From the NCBI GenBank assembly GCA_902362805.1, contig CABIXY010000002.1, positions 682,001 through 746,000 of the forward strand: DNA of 64,000 nt, in the 5' to 3' direction. The notes beneath the pieces were generated by a model. The model did not search any database and had not been told where the DNA came from. It worked only from the letters and a program-made list of their open reading frames with translations. The stretch is from Eubacteriaceae bacterium. Lineage in GTDB: Bacteria > Bacillota > Clostridia > Peptostreptococcales > Anaerovoracaceae. Position numbers and translations under genes: made by a program. This document shows, in pieces, positions 14,080 through 22,594 of the stretch (within the stretch, counting starts at the first letter, position 1; each line of letters begins with the position of its first letter).

Positions 14080-16650
14080 TTATTTCCCCAAGTATTTCTG
14101 ACGCATTTCTTCATTTACAGCCAAAATCCGCGCCTGTAGTTCTCTGGCGGGCATTCGTAATGCGCCCTGACCGAAGACCATCATCTGTTCCAGCCCGTCA
14201 GAGGTGGCAACGGTGATGCGAATCTTTTTGATGTTTTCCAGAACAAATTTTTCTATATATTGGTCAGCAGTCTGTCCCTCTTTCGTGTAGATCACTCTCA
14301 AATCCCCATAGCTTTCTGTACTGCCAGTATTTCCAGGCTGCTTATAGGCGTCGAATACCAGGAGGATTTTTTCGTTGGTATACCCTTGATAATTCTGCAG
14401 CACTTCAATCAAAAGACTGCGGGCGCTTTCCAAATTCAGCTTGGACATCTCTTTGAGTTCCTCCCAGGCAAAGATGATGTTGTAACCGTCAATCAGCAGG
14501 CAGCTCTCTGTCTTACTGTCGCTGAAAGCGTTTTTCACCCGCGGTCCAGCAGTCATTTCAAGAGGTTTGACGACTCGTGCGCTCTTCTTAAATTTAGACT
14601 GGTCTCTTTTGCTGATACCGTAAGTCATGCGAAATACGGCTTCCAATTCTTCATCGCTGTATCGCCTGCTGCCAGAGGCTGCACCGCTATTGCCGTCACT
14701 GTCTGCCAACTCTTTTGGGCTTTCTAAAGCGCTCGATAAATGCATATGCTGCTCGACTTCATTCCATGGAACGACGACCCCGCTGCCGTGAGAACAAAAT
14801 ACCGAACCGCAGGGATTTTCTAAATCCCTATCCGCATCATATTTCGCTGCGGCGATTACTTCTTCTGCTTTGTGACATGGAAAGTAACCTTTCAAGAAGC
14901 AGAATAACCGACCTACTCCCTTAGTATAAGAGACAACTTCTTTTTGATAGCCATTCATCGTTGCAACCGGTGCGTCGCCAGTAAGTACTGTTGTTTCGCC
15001 GAAACTCTCAGGCGGATTGCAGGTGCCGTACATCTTCTGCACGTCTGACATCGCCCTGCCCACCAGTTCCTGTGGTATTTCCAGGCGATATTCGTAATAC
15101 GGTTCTAAAAGGATGCTTTTGGCCTTGCGCAAGCCTTGACGGACAGCGCGATACGTTGCCTGGCGAAAGTCGCCGCCTTCTGTATGTTTGACGTGAGCTT
15201 TTCCCGCAGCCAGTGTGATTTTTATATCTGTGATTTCAGAACCAGTCAATACACCGAGATGTGGTTTTTCCGTCAGATGAGATAAAATCAGACGCTGCCA
15301 GTTACGATCCAGTACATCTTCACTGCAAGACGCAGTTGTAACCATGCCGCTTCCAGGCGGCAAAGGCTCTAGAAGCAGATGCACTTCGGCGTAATGACGC
15401 AGCGGTTCAAAATGGCCGACACCTTCCACCATATCTGCAATGGTCTCCTTATAGATGATGGTTTCACTGCCATAATCTATTTGCATGTCAAAACGTTCTG
15501 CAACCAGTTTTTTTAAGATTTCGCCCTGCACCTCTCCCATCATCTGAATGTGAATCTGCCTTTTCGTCTCATTCCAGACTACGTGTAACTCCGGAATTTC
15601 TTCTTCCAGCAGTTTTAATTTCATATAAGCACTGTGCTGATCATAACCTTCCGGCAGTAGAACCTGATAGGTTATGACGGTATCCAGCAACGGATCAAAA
15701 CCTCCCTTGCAGGCTCCCAGCCCCTGACCGATATGGGTATTCGCCAGACCTGTCACGGCGCAGATTGTTCCCGCTTCCGCTTTTTCTATACTTTGAAAGC
15801 GAGCACCGGAATATATTCTAATCTGATTGACTTTATCCTCACCGACTAAGTCTTTTACACGGAGAACGCCGCCGGTAATTTTCATGTGGGTCAGTCTATT
15901 CCCCTGTTCGTCTCTGGTGATTTTAAAGACCCGGGCGGAAAATGCTTCGCTGTAAGACGGACAGAAGGTAAGTTTCCCAAATTCATCCAAGAATTCTTGC
16001 ACCCCTTGCATTTTGAGAGCAGAGCCGCTGAAGCAGGGAAAAAGTCTGCGTTTTGCTGTCTGGTGAGTAATTTCCTCATCCGTAACGATTCCAGTCTCCA
16101 AATATTTCTCCAAAAGCGCTTCGTCACAGAGAGCCGCTTGCTCAAAAAAAGACTCGTCTTTTTTATCTGCCAGAATACAGCGTTCACTAAGCCTGTTACG
16201 CAGTTCGACCATGATATGTGACAAATCCGCTCCCTCCTGATCCATTTTGTTGATAAAGAGGAATGTAGGAATCTCGTATCGTTCTAGGAGTTTCCACAGA
16301 GTCTGTACCTGCCCCTGGATGCCATCAGGTCCGCTGATAACTAAGATGGCATAATCCAAAACCTGCAGGACGCGCTCCATTTCGGCAGAAAAGTCCATAT
16401 GTCCTGGTGTATCCAGCAGTGTGACTTCTTTTTGATCTAAGGGAAATACAGCCTGCTTTGAAAATATCGTAATGCCCCGCGCACGTTCCAGCTCAAAGGT
16501 ATCAAGAAAAGCATCACCGTGGTCTACTCTTCCAAGTGACCTGGTGATGCCATTCAAATACAAGATGCCTTCGGACAGCGTCGTCTTTCCTGCATCCACA
16601 TGGGCGAGTATTCCGATTGTCAATTTGTTACTCTTCTTCATTTTCATCAT
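14080..16650 (-). CDS. TetM/EF-G-like GTPase fused to YacP/Rae1-like NYN nuclease
   Basis: This 856-residue protein has a translation-factor GTPase of ribosomal-protection type: HVDAGKTT P-loop, RGITIFSKQA switch I, DTPGHMDF, NKMDQEG, then the EF-G domains II-V (about 215-640). After a linker, residues about 715-856 form an NYN/PIN domain of YacP type with all four acidic positions: LLIDGYNIIFAW, LLVFDAY, QTADQYIEK, VATSDGLEQ. YacP (Rae1) of Bacillus cuts mRNA in the ribosomal A site, so a fused ribosome-binding GTPase and nuclease is suggested (inference). Start uncertain: ATG ATG at 16650, ATG 16641 or TTG 16623, since no clear ribosome-binding site favours one; it overlaps the gene upstream. 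Confidence 0.87.
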   Translation of the reverse strand: MMKMKKSNKLTIGILAHVDAGKTTLSEGILYLNGITRSLGRVDHGDAFLDTFELERARGITIFSKQAVFPLDQKEVTLLDTPGHMDFSAEMERVLQVLDYAILVISGPDGIQGQVQTLWKLLERYEIPTFLFINKMDQEGADLSHIMVELRNRLSERCILADKKDESFFEQAALCDEALLEKYLETGIVTDEEITHQTAKRRLFPCFSGSALKMQGVQEFLDEFGKLTFCPSYSEAFSARVFKITRDEQGNRLTHMKITGGVLRVKDLVGEDKVNQIRIYSGARFQSIEKAEAGTICAVTGLANTHIGQGLGACKGGFDPLLDTVITYQVLLPEGYDQHSAYMKLKLLEEEIPELHVVWNETKRQIHIQMMGEVQGEILKKLVAERFDMQIDYGSETIIYKETIADMVEGVGHFEPLRHYAEVHLLLEPLPPGSGMVTTASCSEDVLDRNWQRLILSHLTEKPHLGVLTGSEITDIKITLAAGKAHVKHTEGGDFRQATYRAVRQGLRKAKSILLEPYYEYRLEIPQELVGRAMSDVQKMYGTCNPPESFGETTVLTGDAPVATMNGYQKEVVSYTKGVGRLFCFLKGYFPCHKAEEVIAAAKYDADRDLENPCGSVFCSHGSGVVVPWNEVEQHMHLSSALESPKELADSDGNSGAASGSRRYSDEELEAVFRMTYGISKRDQSKFKKSARVVKPLEMTAGPRVKNAFSDSKTESCLLIDGYNIIFAWEELKEMSKLNLESARSLLIEVLQNYQGYTNEKILLVFDAYKQPGNTGSTESYGDLRVIYTKEGQTADQYIEKFVLENIKKIRITVATSDGLEQMMVFGQGALRMPARELQARILAVNEEMRQKYLGK

Positions 16651-17056
16651 TCTTGTTTACAGCCTTATTCTCTTCATCGACAAATTTGCAGCCACATTCG
16701 TAACACTGCCGCTTGGCTCTGAGGATAACGATGAAATTTCCCGTCCAAACTGGTGCGCCGCAATTTGGACAGACAAAACTTTTCCGTATGTATTTTCCAA
16801 AGAAGTATTCGATAATCATAATGATAACCATGGCGGCCAGAGCGATAGCCGCCAGTTCGTTACTCCAGCCCATGGAAAAGACGACAAAGACGAGAATCGC
16901 ACTGATGATGCCTTTTTCTATCAATTCAATTTTCTTGTACTTCCAAAGGGTATGCTTGTACTCCCCTTCTGGTATTTCTTTGTATCCTTTGAACATGCCG
17001 AGTACATTTATATAGATGAACGCGATTAATAAAACTGACGCTATGGCAAATTTCAT
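16628..17056 (-). CDS. Small membrane protein with C-terminal zinc ribbon
   Basis: This 142-residue protein has three hydrophobic segments in its first 90 residues and a C-terminal zinc-ribbon pair CPNCGAPVW...CYECGCKF, followed by an acidic, Asn-rich tail. I do not recognise a named family. The ATG overlaps the stop of the CorC-like gene as ATGA with AGGAGGAGGAACA in front, so they are translationally coupled. The end overlaps the possible start of the TetM-NYN gene by up to 23 bases. The soluble ribbon would face the cytosol and could bind nucleic acid or protein. Confidence 0.8.
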   Translation of the reverse strand: MKFAIASVLLIAFIYINVLGMFKGYKEIPEGEYKHTLWKYKKIELIEKGIISAILVFVVFSMGWSNELAAIALAAMVIIMIIEYFFGKYIRKSFVCPNCGAPVWTGNFIVILRAKRQCYECGCKFVDEENKAVNKNDENEEE

Positions 17057-18345
17057 TGTTCCTCCTCCTTCTCTTCCTCACTGGTTTCCTGGTTAATCGT
17101 AATTTTCACTTTTTCGATTCGTCTTTCTTTGACAGAGAGAATTGTGAAGACATAGTTTTCGAAAGTAACTTCTCGATTTTCATCACCCTCCTCAGGAATT
17201 TCCCCTAGTATGTCAATCAAGAATCCACCGATGGTTTCACTATTCTCAGACTCTAAATTAATATTCACTTCTTCATTGAGGTCGTTGAGAGAAACATTAC
17301 CATCTACATAATAATTGTTATCGTCAACTTTATCGATGATGTGCTCTTCTTCATCGTATTCATCGTCGATATCTCCGACGATTTCTTCGATGATGTCTTC
17401 CATGGTGACGATACCGCTGAAACCGCCGTACTCGTCGATTAAAACAGCAATGTGCTGCTTCTCAATCTGTAATTCAAAGAACAGCGCATCGATATTCTTT
17501 GTCTCTGGAACAAAATATGGCTTTCTCAGAATTGCCCTGATATCGACTTTGTCAAAACCGGACTCTCTGGCTTTGATGAGATAGTCTTTAATATGGAGAA
17601 TGCCGATAATATTATCCGTTTCATCTTCGCAGACCGGAATTCTCGAATACCGCAGTTCCATCAACTGATCCAGGTATTCTTCTGCAGGATCGTTGATGTC
17701 GATCAAGAAGACATCTGTCCTCGGTGTCATGATTTCATAAGCAAGCTCATCGTCGAACTGAAAGATGCTGTTGATCATCTTCTTGCCTTCTTCTTTAATT
17801 TCACCGCTTTGCTGTCCTGCTTCCAGAATGGACATGACCTGTTCTTCTGAATAGCCGCTGTATTCGATATCCGTTTTTTGTCTGAAAATCTTCAGAAAGA
17901 TATCGGCAATCAAGGTCAGCAAAGCAACAAAAGGTGTCAGAATGATGACGAAAAATTTCTGCACACCAGCAAAAGCTAAAGCGATGGATTCGCTGTGCTG
18001 CTGTGCTAGTTTGCGAGTAAAAAACTCGCTGAAAGTTATCAAGGCCACTACATAAATTGCTATGGACAGAATGTCGCTGTTTGGCAATCTGATGGTAAAA
18101 AACAAGCCGACTGTGATGAACACGTAGCTGAGGAACCGATTGGTAAATCGATAGTGTGTCGGCTTGTCGAGGAGTATCTGCAGCTTTGCTGCAGTTCTGT
18201 CCTCGTCTGCCATCTGCCTGATTTTGTTTCGGCTGACAGTATTCATCGCAGTATTGGACAATACTGTGATGCCGTTCAGTATGATTGTGGCAATAATAAA
18301 GACAATTTGTAGTTGTAAAGGGATGTTACTGGGGTCGGATGTCAT
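17053..18345 (-). CDS. CorC/HlyC-family membrane protein with CBS domains
   Basis: This 430-residue protein has an N-terminal DUF21/CNNM membrane domain (three to four helices in residues 10-140), two CBS domains (about 190-310: MTPRTDVFLIDINDPAEEY, then IGILHIKDYL and AVLIDEYGGFSGIVTMEDI), and a CorC_HlyC C-terminal domain. Relatives are linked to magnesium and cobalt efflux; the haemolysin label in older annotations is historical. AAAGGAGTGATTTTTA precedes the ATG, a few bases after the U32 protease stop. The C-terminal tail is very acidic. Confidence 0.92.
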   Translation of the reverse strand: MTSDPSNIPLQLQIVFIIATIILNGITVLSNTAMNTVSRNKIRQMADEDRTAAKLQILLDKPTHYRFTNRFLSYVFITVGLFFTIRLPNSDILSIAIYVVALITFSEFFTRKLAQQHSESIALAFAGVQKFFVIILTPFVALLTLIADIFLKIFRQKTDIEYSGYSEEQVMSILEAGQQSGEIKEEGKKMINSIFQFDDELAYEIMTPRTDVFLIDINDPAEEYLDQLMELRYSRIPVCEDETDNIIGILHIKDYLIKARESGFDKVDIRAILRKPYFVPETKNIDALFFELQIEKQHIAVLIDEYGGFSGIVTMEDIIEEIVGDIDDEYDEEEHIIDKVDDNNYYVDGNVSLNDLNEEVNINLESENSETIGGFLIDILGEIPEEGDENREVTFENYVFTILSVKERRIEKVKITINQETSEEEKEEEQ

Positions 18346-18351
18346 TAAAAA

Positions 18352-19599
18352 TCACTCCTTTAATGTCGAATTGTATTTGCGCAGAATATAATTTTCTTTT
18401 ACTGGCCGGTTCATTTTTATTTTAAGGATTTGCTGTGGATGTGGGGCTGATTCCAGCCTTTCACCGCTTTCTGCATCGTACATTTCCTCTAAAATCTGTG
18501 TAAAAAACGGAATATCCGGTCCGAAAATTTCGATTTCTTCGCCGAGAGACATTTTGTTCCTCTGCTCTACGATGGCGATGGCTGTATCCGCATCATAGCT
18601 TCTGACAATACCAACAAAAGAATATTCTCGCGTGTAGGCGCTGGTCTGATAATTTTGGTCCTTGTTGGTAGGTTTGTCAAAGTAGAAACCTGTGGTGAAC
18701 TCTCTATGACTGACTTTTTTTAATTCAGACAGGCATTCCGGTTTGAACTCGTACCGCTCAGGATCAGCAAAATACGCGTCAATTGCCTGCCTATAGGCAT
18801 GAACAACCGTTGCTACGTAGAATACACTTTTCATTCGGCCTTCTATCTTTGCTGACATAATACCCGATTCCACAATTTGCGGGATATGCTCAATCATGCA
18901 AAGATCCCGAGAATTGAGAATATAGGTTCCCCGTTCATCCTCTTCTACGGGGTAATACTCTCCCGGCCTCTTTTCTTCCACTAAAGAGTATTTCCATCTG
19001 CACGGATGGGCACACATCCCCCGGTTAGCATCTCTTTCAATCATAAAATTACTCAACAGACATCTGCCTGAGTAAGAAATGCACATAGCGCCGTGGACAA
19101 AAGCCTCAATCTCCATATCTGCAGGAATATTTTCTCTGATTTGACTGATTTCAGAAAAAGTCAGTTCTCTGGCCAGTACCAGCCGTTTTACGCCCATCTT
19201 ATGCCAAAATCTGGCAGTCCTGAAATTAGTCATATTTGCCTGGGTGCTTAGGTGAACCTCCGCCTCGGGGATGATCTCCTGTATTAAATCAATGATGCCC
19301 GGATCAGATACGATGAAAGCGTCAATGTCGATATCTTTAATCTTTTCCAGATAAGCGGTCAACGGTTCGATGTCTTCGTTATGTGCGAAGATGTTCATCG
19401 TCAGATAGCACCGTTTTCCTCTATCGTGGGCAAAGCTGACGCCTTCTATCATTTCTTCGATGGTCAGGTTCCCTGCTCCGGCTCTGAGACTGAACATTTC
19501 GCCGCCGAAGTATACAGCGTCGGCACCATATATGATTGCTATTTTTAACTTTTCTAAATCGCCTGCAGGTGCAAGCAGTTCAAATTGCTCTCTATCCAT
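18352..19599 (-). CDS. trhP: U32 family protease-like protein, tRNA hydroxyuridine synthesis (TrhP type)
   Basis: This 415-residue protein has the U32 signature EAFVHGAMCISYSGRCLLSN with further Cys at CAHPCRWKY, and the N-terminal AGDLEKLKIAIIYGADAVYFGG. In Bacillus and E. coli, U32 proteins of this group (TrhP, YegQ-like) are needed to make 5-hydroxyuridine at wobble position 34 of tRNA. The next gene upstream is a TrmR-type methyltransferase acting on the same nucleotide, matching the B. subtilis yrrM-yrrN-yrrO order. ATG at 19599 follows AGAGGAG and overlaps trmR by 8 bases. Only one trhP-like gene is present here, whereas B. subtilis has two. Confidence 0.9.
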   Translation of the reverse strand: MDREQFELLAPAGDLEKLKIAIIYGADAVYFGGEMFSLRAGAGNLTIEEMIEGVSFAHDRGKRCYLTMNIFAHNEDIEPLTAYLEKIKDIDIDAFIVSDPGIIDLIQEIIPEAEVHLSTQANMTNFRTARFWHKMGVKRLVLARELTFSEISQIRENIPADMEIEAFVHGAMCISYSGRCLLSNFMIERDANRGMCAHPCRWKYSLVEEKRPGEYYPVEEDERGTYILNSRDLCMIEHIPQIVESGIMSAKIEGRMKSVFYVATVVHAYRQAIDAYFADPERYEFKPECLSELKKVSHREFTTGFYFDKPTNKDQNYQTSAYTREYSFVGIVRSYDADTAIAIVEQRNKMSLGEEIEIFGPDIPFFTQILEEMYDAESGERLESAPHPQQILKIKMNRPVKENYILRKYNSTLKE

Positions 19600-20257
19600 T
19601 TTCTCCTCTGTATATGGATACTGCAATGCCGTCTCCGATACTCATTAAAGTAGTATCCAAAGTCTTGTCGCTGCAGATATAATCCACATATTCTCGCATT
19701 TTTTTTATATTTGTCTTATGTTTTCCGTTGATATCAAATTGGTCGGAAACAGTCATGGCGCGCTGCAGGATGTTGTCAGATATGATGAGGGCGTTTTCCT
19801 CACATAGGGCAATCGCTGCGTCAAAAAATCGCTTATAATGACTCTTTGCAGCATCGATGAACACAAAATCGAAGCCGTCGATTCCCTGGTCGCGCAGTTT
19901 TTCTATCTGTTCCTGGCCGTCTCCAAAGAGTGAATGAATGCGGCTCTCAAGCCCGGCAGCAGTAATATTGTGCCTGGCAGACCTGGCTGCGTATTCATTT
20001 TTTTCGATGGTATAAATCTCCGCATCCTTGCAGCTTTCAGCAAAATAAAGAGCGGAATAACCGATTGCCGTTCCTACTTCCAATATTTTTTTTGGCTGCT
20101 TCAGTGCCAGAACCATATTGAGAAAGCTTTCCGTCTCCTTCAGTATGATGGGCACATTATCCTGTTCGCCAATCTGCCGCAGCTGTCCGAGTCTGCTGCT
20201 CAACGGCCGATAGCGGTGATTGATGTATTCTGTAACTAAATCGTTAGTGATGTTCAT
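19592..20257 (-). CDS. trmR: tRNA 5-hydroxyuridine methyltransferase (TrmR type)
   Basis: This 221-residue class I SAM-dependent O-methyltransferase has motif I ILEVGTAIGYSALYFAE, acidic motif IYTIEKNEY, and metal/catalytic region FVFIDAAKSHYKRF and ISDNILQR. The family includes catechol O-methyltransferase-like enzymes and TrmR, which converts ho5U34 to mo5U34 in tRNA. The neighbour is a U32 TrhP-like protein, which supports the tRNA role. The start is immediately after the mltG stop (1 base). Confidence 0.88.
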   Translation of the reverse strand: MNITNDLVTEYINHRYRPLSSRLGQLRQIGEQDNVPIILKETESFLNMVLALKQPKKILEVGTAIGYSALYFAESCKDAEIYTIEKNEYAARSARHNITAAGLESRIHSLFGDGQEQIEKLRDQGIDGFDFVFIDAAKSHYKRFFDAAIALCEENALIISDNILQRAMTVSDQFDINGKHKTNIKKMREYVDYICSDKTLDTTLMSIGDGIAVSIYRGENG

Positions 20258-21307
20258 TTACTCCTGACCCTCTAGTGCTTTATAGTAGGCGTCCTTGTCC
20301 TTCAGGAACTGATTGTAATCGCTGGAGAATTTCTGTGTGCCGTCCAGTTTATCACTGACAACAAAATACAGATAGTTTGTATCTTCCGGATACAGGGCGG
20401 CTTTAATAGAAGCCAGTCCCGGACAGCAAATCGGTCCTGGAGGAAGTCCGGCGTTGATGTAGGTGTTATATGGTGAAGATATTTCTGTGTCCGCATTGGT
20501 CAGCGTTTCTTTTTGCTTGCCGAGGACATACTGCACGGTAGAACACATCTGCAGCGGCATTTCTTCTTTCAGACGGTTATAGATGACGCTTGCTACTTTG
20601 CCGCGTTCTTCATCTACCTGGCATTCCCGCTCTATGACGGATGCGATGACCATGATATCGTTGATAGAATAACCCAGCTTGTCCGCCTGTTTTTTAAATT
20701 CGTCAGTGAAAACGCTGTCAAACTGATCTAACATAGTTCTGATGATGGTCTCTTCGTCAGCATTGTATTCTATGGTGTAAGTCTCTGGGAACAAATATCC
20801 TTCGAGGTGATTTTTTCCTGATTGTGCACCTTTGAGGAAGTCATAATCAAAATTGCCGTTTTTCAGTAAAGATTCAAATTTTGTCTTATCAACCAGACCT
20901 TCAGATGCCAGTTTGTCTGCCATTTGATAGATGGTGTATCCTTCCGGGATTGTAACAGTCATGTTGTTGGTTTTTCCACTCATGATAATATCTGCGATTT
21001 CAGAGAGTTTCATGGCAGGAGAAAGCGCATAGTTCCCAGCCTGGTATTTACTGTCGTATCTTTTAAATTTTGAAAAATACTTAAAAGATGTGGCACTTTT
21101 AATGATGCCTTTTTCTTCTAAGAGACTGCCGATATCATCTGTAGTAGAACCTGCCTCGATGGTTATATTGATGGTGTCCTTTTTACTGCTGTCAAAAGCC
21201 TTATCCAGGCTGTTCATATACAGCATGAAGCCGGCAAAGGCGATGACCACTAGGATTAATACACAAAAAAGTCCAAATATAACTTTGTTCTTCATCAACG
21301 TCTTCAT
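20258..21307 (-). CDS. mltG: Endolytic transglycosylase MltG
   Basis: This 349-residue protein has a membrane anchor at about 12-32 and the YceG/MltG periplasmic domain: a LysM-like part (ITIEAGSTTDDIGSLLEEKG), EGYTIYQMADKLASEGL, and catalytic GYLFPETY and SVIERE. MltG cleaves nascent peptidoglycan strands and is thought to act as a terminase for glycan polymerisation. It is followed directly by trmR, as in B. subtilis. ATGAGGTAAGAT precedes the ATG. The gene is separated from efp by a hairpin. Confidence 0.93.
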   Translation of the reverse strand: MKTLMKNKVIFGLFCVLILVVIAFAGFMLYMNSLDKAFDSSKKDTINITIEAGSTTDDIGSLLEEKGIIKSATSFKYFSKFKRYDSKYQAGNYALSPAMKLSEIADIIMSGKTNNMTVTIPEGYTIYQMADKLASEGLVDKTKFESLLKNGNFDYDFLKGAQSGKNHLEGYLFPETYTIEYNADEETIIRTMLDQFDSVFTDEFKKQADKLGYSINDIMVIASVIERECQVDEERGKVASVIYNRLKEEMPLQMCSTVQYVLGKQKETLTNADTEISSPYNTYINAGLPPGPICCPGLASIKAALYPEDTNYLYFVVSDKLDGTQKFSSDYNQFLKDKDAYYKALEGQE

Positions 21308-21328
21308 ATCTTACCTCATATATTTCTA

Positions 21329-21352
21329 AAGGGACGCAAAAATACGTCCCTT
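21329..21352 (-). terminator. Probable terminator after efp
   Basis: The stem AAGGGACG / CGTCCCTT has an 8-base loop and is followed by TAGAAATATATG, a weak U-run. It lies between efp and mltG. Confidence 0.55.
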
Positions 21353-21403
21353 CTCGGTCTAGCATATTCTTTTTATAACGTAGTGTCTGTCATTTTCAGA
21401 TTT

Positions 21404-21964
21404 TTATTTGGATCTTCCTAGATAATCACCAGTTCTGGTGTCAATCTGAATCTTTTCTCCTTCTTCGATGAAGATAGGAACCTGTACGACTGCTCCGGTT
21501 TCTACTGTGGCAGCCTTTGTAACGTTTGTGGCAGTATCGCCCTTGACGCCTGGCTCTGTCTCGATGACTACCAGGTCAACAAAGTTCGGCGCTTCTACGA
21601 TAAACGGTTTCTCTTGGAAAAATTTAATCGTGGCTTCATCGTTTTCTTTCAGGAATTTGATCGCATCTTCAACCATATCCTGACCAATTGGAACCTGCTC
21701 AAAGGTTTCGTTGTCCATGAAATAATAAAGTTCTCCGTCGTTATAGAGATACTGCATTACCTTTGTTTCGATATGTGCATTCTCGAATTTATCACTGGGA
21801 TTGAATGCTTCTTCTCTTGTTGCTCCCGTAATGATATTCTTGTATTTTGTTCTTACGAAAGCGGCTCCCTTTCCAGGCTTTACATGCTGGAAATCAAGCA
21901 CGACATGAGGTTCTCCATTAATCTGAAATGTCATTCCTTTTCTAAAATCACCTGCTGTAATCAT
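21404..21964 (-). CDS. efp: Elongation factor P
   Basis: This 186-residue EF-P has the KOW-like N-domain with the modified-lysine loop [13 protein letters not shown] (Lys about residue 32), two OB domains, and the C-terminal signature [17 protein letters not shown] binds between the P and E sites and helps ribosomes through proline runs. The start at 21964 is chosen because it gives the usual N-terminus [14 protein letters not shown]; an in-frame reading to 22063 overlaps the upstream promoter and the 3' end of ylbF. A consensus promoter is located at 22035-22063. Confidence 0.95.
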   Translation of the reverse strand: MITAGDFRKGMTFQINGEPHVVLDFQHVKPGKGAAFVRTKYKNIITGATREEAFNPSDKFENAHIETKVMQYLYNDGELYYFMDNETFEQVPIGQDMVEDAIKFLKENDEATIKFFQEKPFIVEAPNFVDLVVIETEPGVKGDTATNVTKAATVETGAVVQVPIFIEEGEKIQIDTRTGDYLGRSK

Positions 21965-22034
21965 CGGTCTATTCTCACTTTCTTTTAGTTTATATTGTAT
22001 TTTTCTGCACGATAGTACATTTTCTGATAAAAGT

Positions 22035-22063
22035 ATTATACCAAATTTATCCCATGTTGCCAA
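22035..22063 (-). promoter_or_regulatory. Sigma-A promoter of efp
   Basis: TTGGCA (22058-22063) and TATAAT (22035-22040) are separated by 17 bases on the minus strand. The -35 box lies inside the last codons of the upstream ylbF gene, so efp can be transcribed independently. Confidence 0.75.
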
Positions 22064-22385
22064 GTCCCATTACTTCGCCAAGAATCTTGTACACATCGTT
22101 CATCATGAGGGAAAACCTCATTTCTGCCTGCATGTACTGTGCGGCCATAGGATCTTTCATGATAATCTGATATAAGTTCTGAATCTGCTGGCTCATGTCA
22201 GGAGCAGCTTCCTCTCCCATCATCTGTTTTGCCTGCGCCTCGAACTGTTTGGACTGAAAGTCTTTGATCATCTTTGACAATTCTTCGTTTTGATCGACGA
22301 CCTTCTTCAACTGGTCATATTGCTTGAATTCTTCTGACTCTCTGATGGCTGCCGCCAATCCGTGAGCTTGATCATATACGTTCAT
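22047..22385 (-). CDS. YlbF/YmcA-family protein
   Basis: This 112-residue helical protein matches the YlbF/YmcA (DUF964) family: [20 protein letters not shown], followed by a long helix with [12 protein letters not shown] and a C-terminal amphipathic part ending [14 protein letters not shown]. YlbF and YmcA form the Y-complex that steers RNase Y cleavage of mRNA in Bacillus. The gene lies downstream of RNase J, which fits an RNA-decay role, but whether this paralogue is part of the Y-complex is inference. ATG at 22385 follows GAGAGGTGCAAC. Confidence 0.85.
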   Translation of the reverse strand: MNVYDQAHGLAAAIRESEEFKQYDQLKKVVDQNEELSKMIKDFQSKQFEAQAKQMMGEEAAPDMSQQIQNLYQIIMKDPMAAQYMQAEMRFSLMMNDVYKILGEVMGLGNMG

Positions 22386-22436
22386 GTTGCACCTCTCTAT
22401 GCTCTTGTGGGAAATTTGCACTTTTCATATTTCAAT

Positions 22437-22540
22437 TGCCCGTGAATTCTTCTGTCTCTGGCAAGGCGTCAAGTGACTGCCGCTCAGAGCGTACATATAG
22501 TACGTGAGAAACGAAACCAGAGACGAAAAAGGCAGGCAAC
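22437..22540. repeat. Long imperfect palindrome between ylbF and rnj
   Basis: GTCTCTGG (22454-22461) pairs with CCAGAGAC (22517-22524), and a weaker outer pairing joins TTGCC/GGCAA near 22437 and 22536. An inner hairpin GTACATATAGTAC with flanking CTCA/GTGAG lies at about 22483-22508. A total of about 100 bases of foldable sequence is directly adjacent to copy 6 of the junction element. No T-run, coding or protein signal was seen. It may be a second repeat family or a structured leader for ylbF. Confidence 0.6.
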
Positions 22541-22542
22541 TT

Positions 22543-22594
22543 TATACGACTTAATCCAGCCAATTTCTTGCAGAAATCGGGGCCAGGATCATTA
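22543..22594 (-). repeat. Dispersed junction element, copy 6 (internally deleted)
   Basis: Read on the minus strand this copy starts TAATGATCC, has hairpin 1 (GATTTCT-GCA-AGAAATT), and ends GTCGTATA. The central CCTTATGCTTTAA and hairpin 2 are missing, giving a 52-base variant. It begins in the stop codon of RNase J (TAA of TAATG). Confidence 0.65.

Noticed and set aside
14080-16650. Classical tetracycline-resistance gene tet(M)-like
   Set aside because: The GTPase part is of that class but the gene is chromosomal, lacks the attenuator leader, and is fused to a nuclease domain, so resistance is not established.
21965-22063. Longer efp start
   Set aside because: Overlaps a consensus promoter and ylbF, and EF-P normally starts at MITAGDF.
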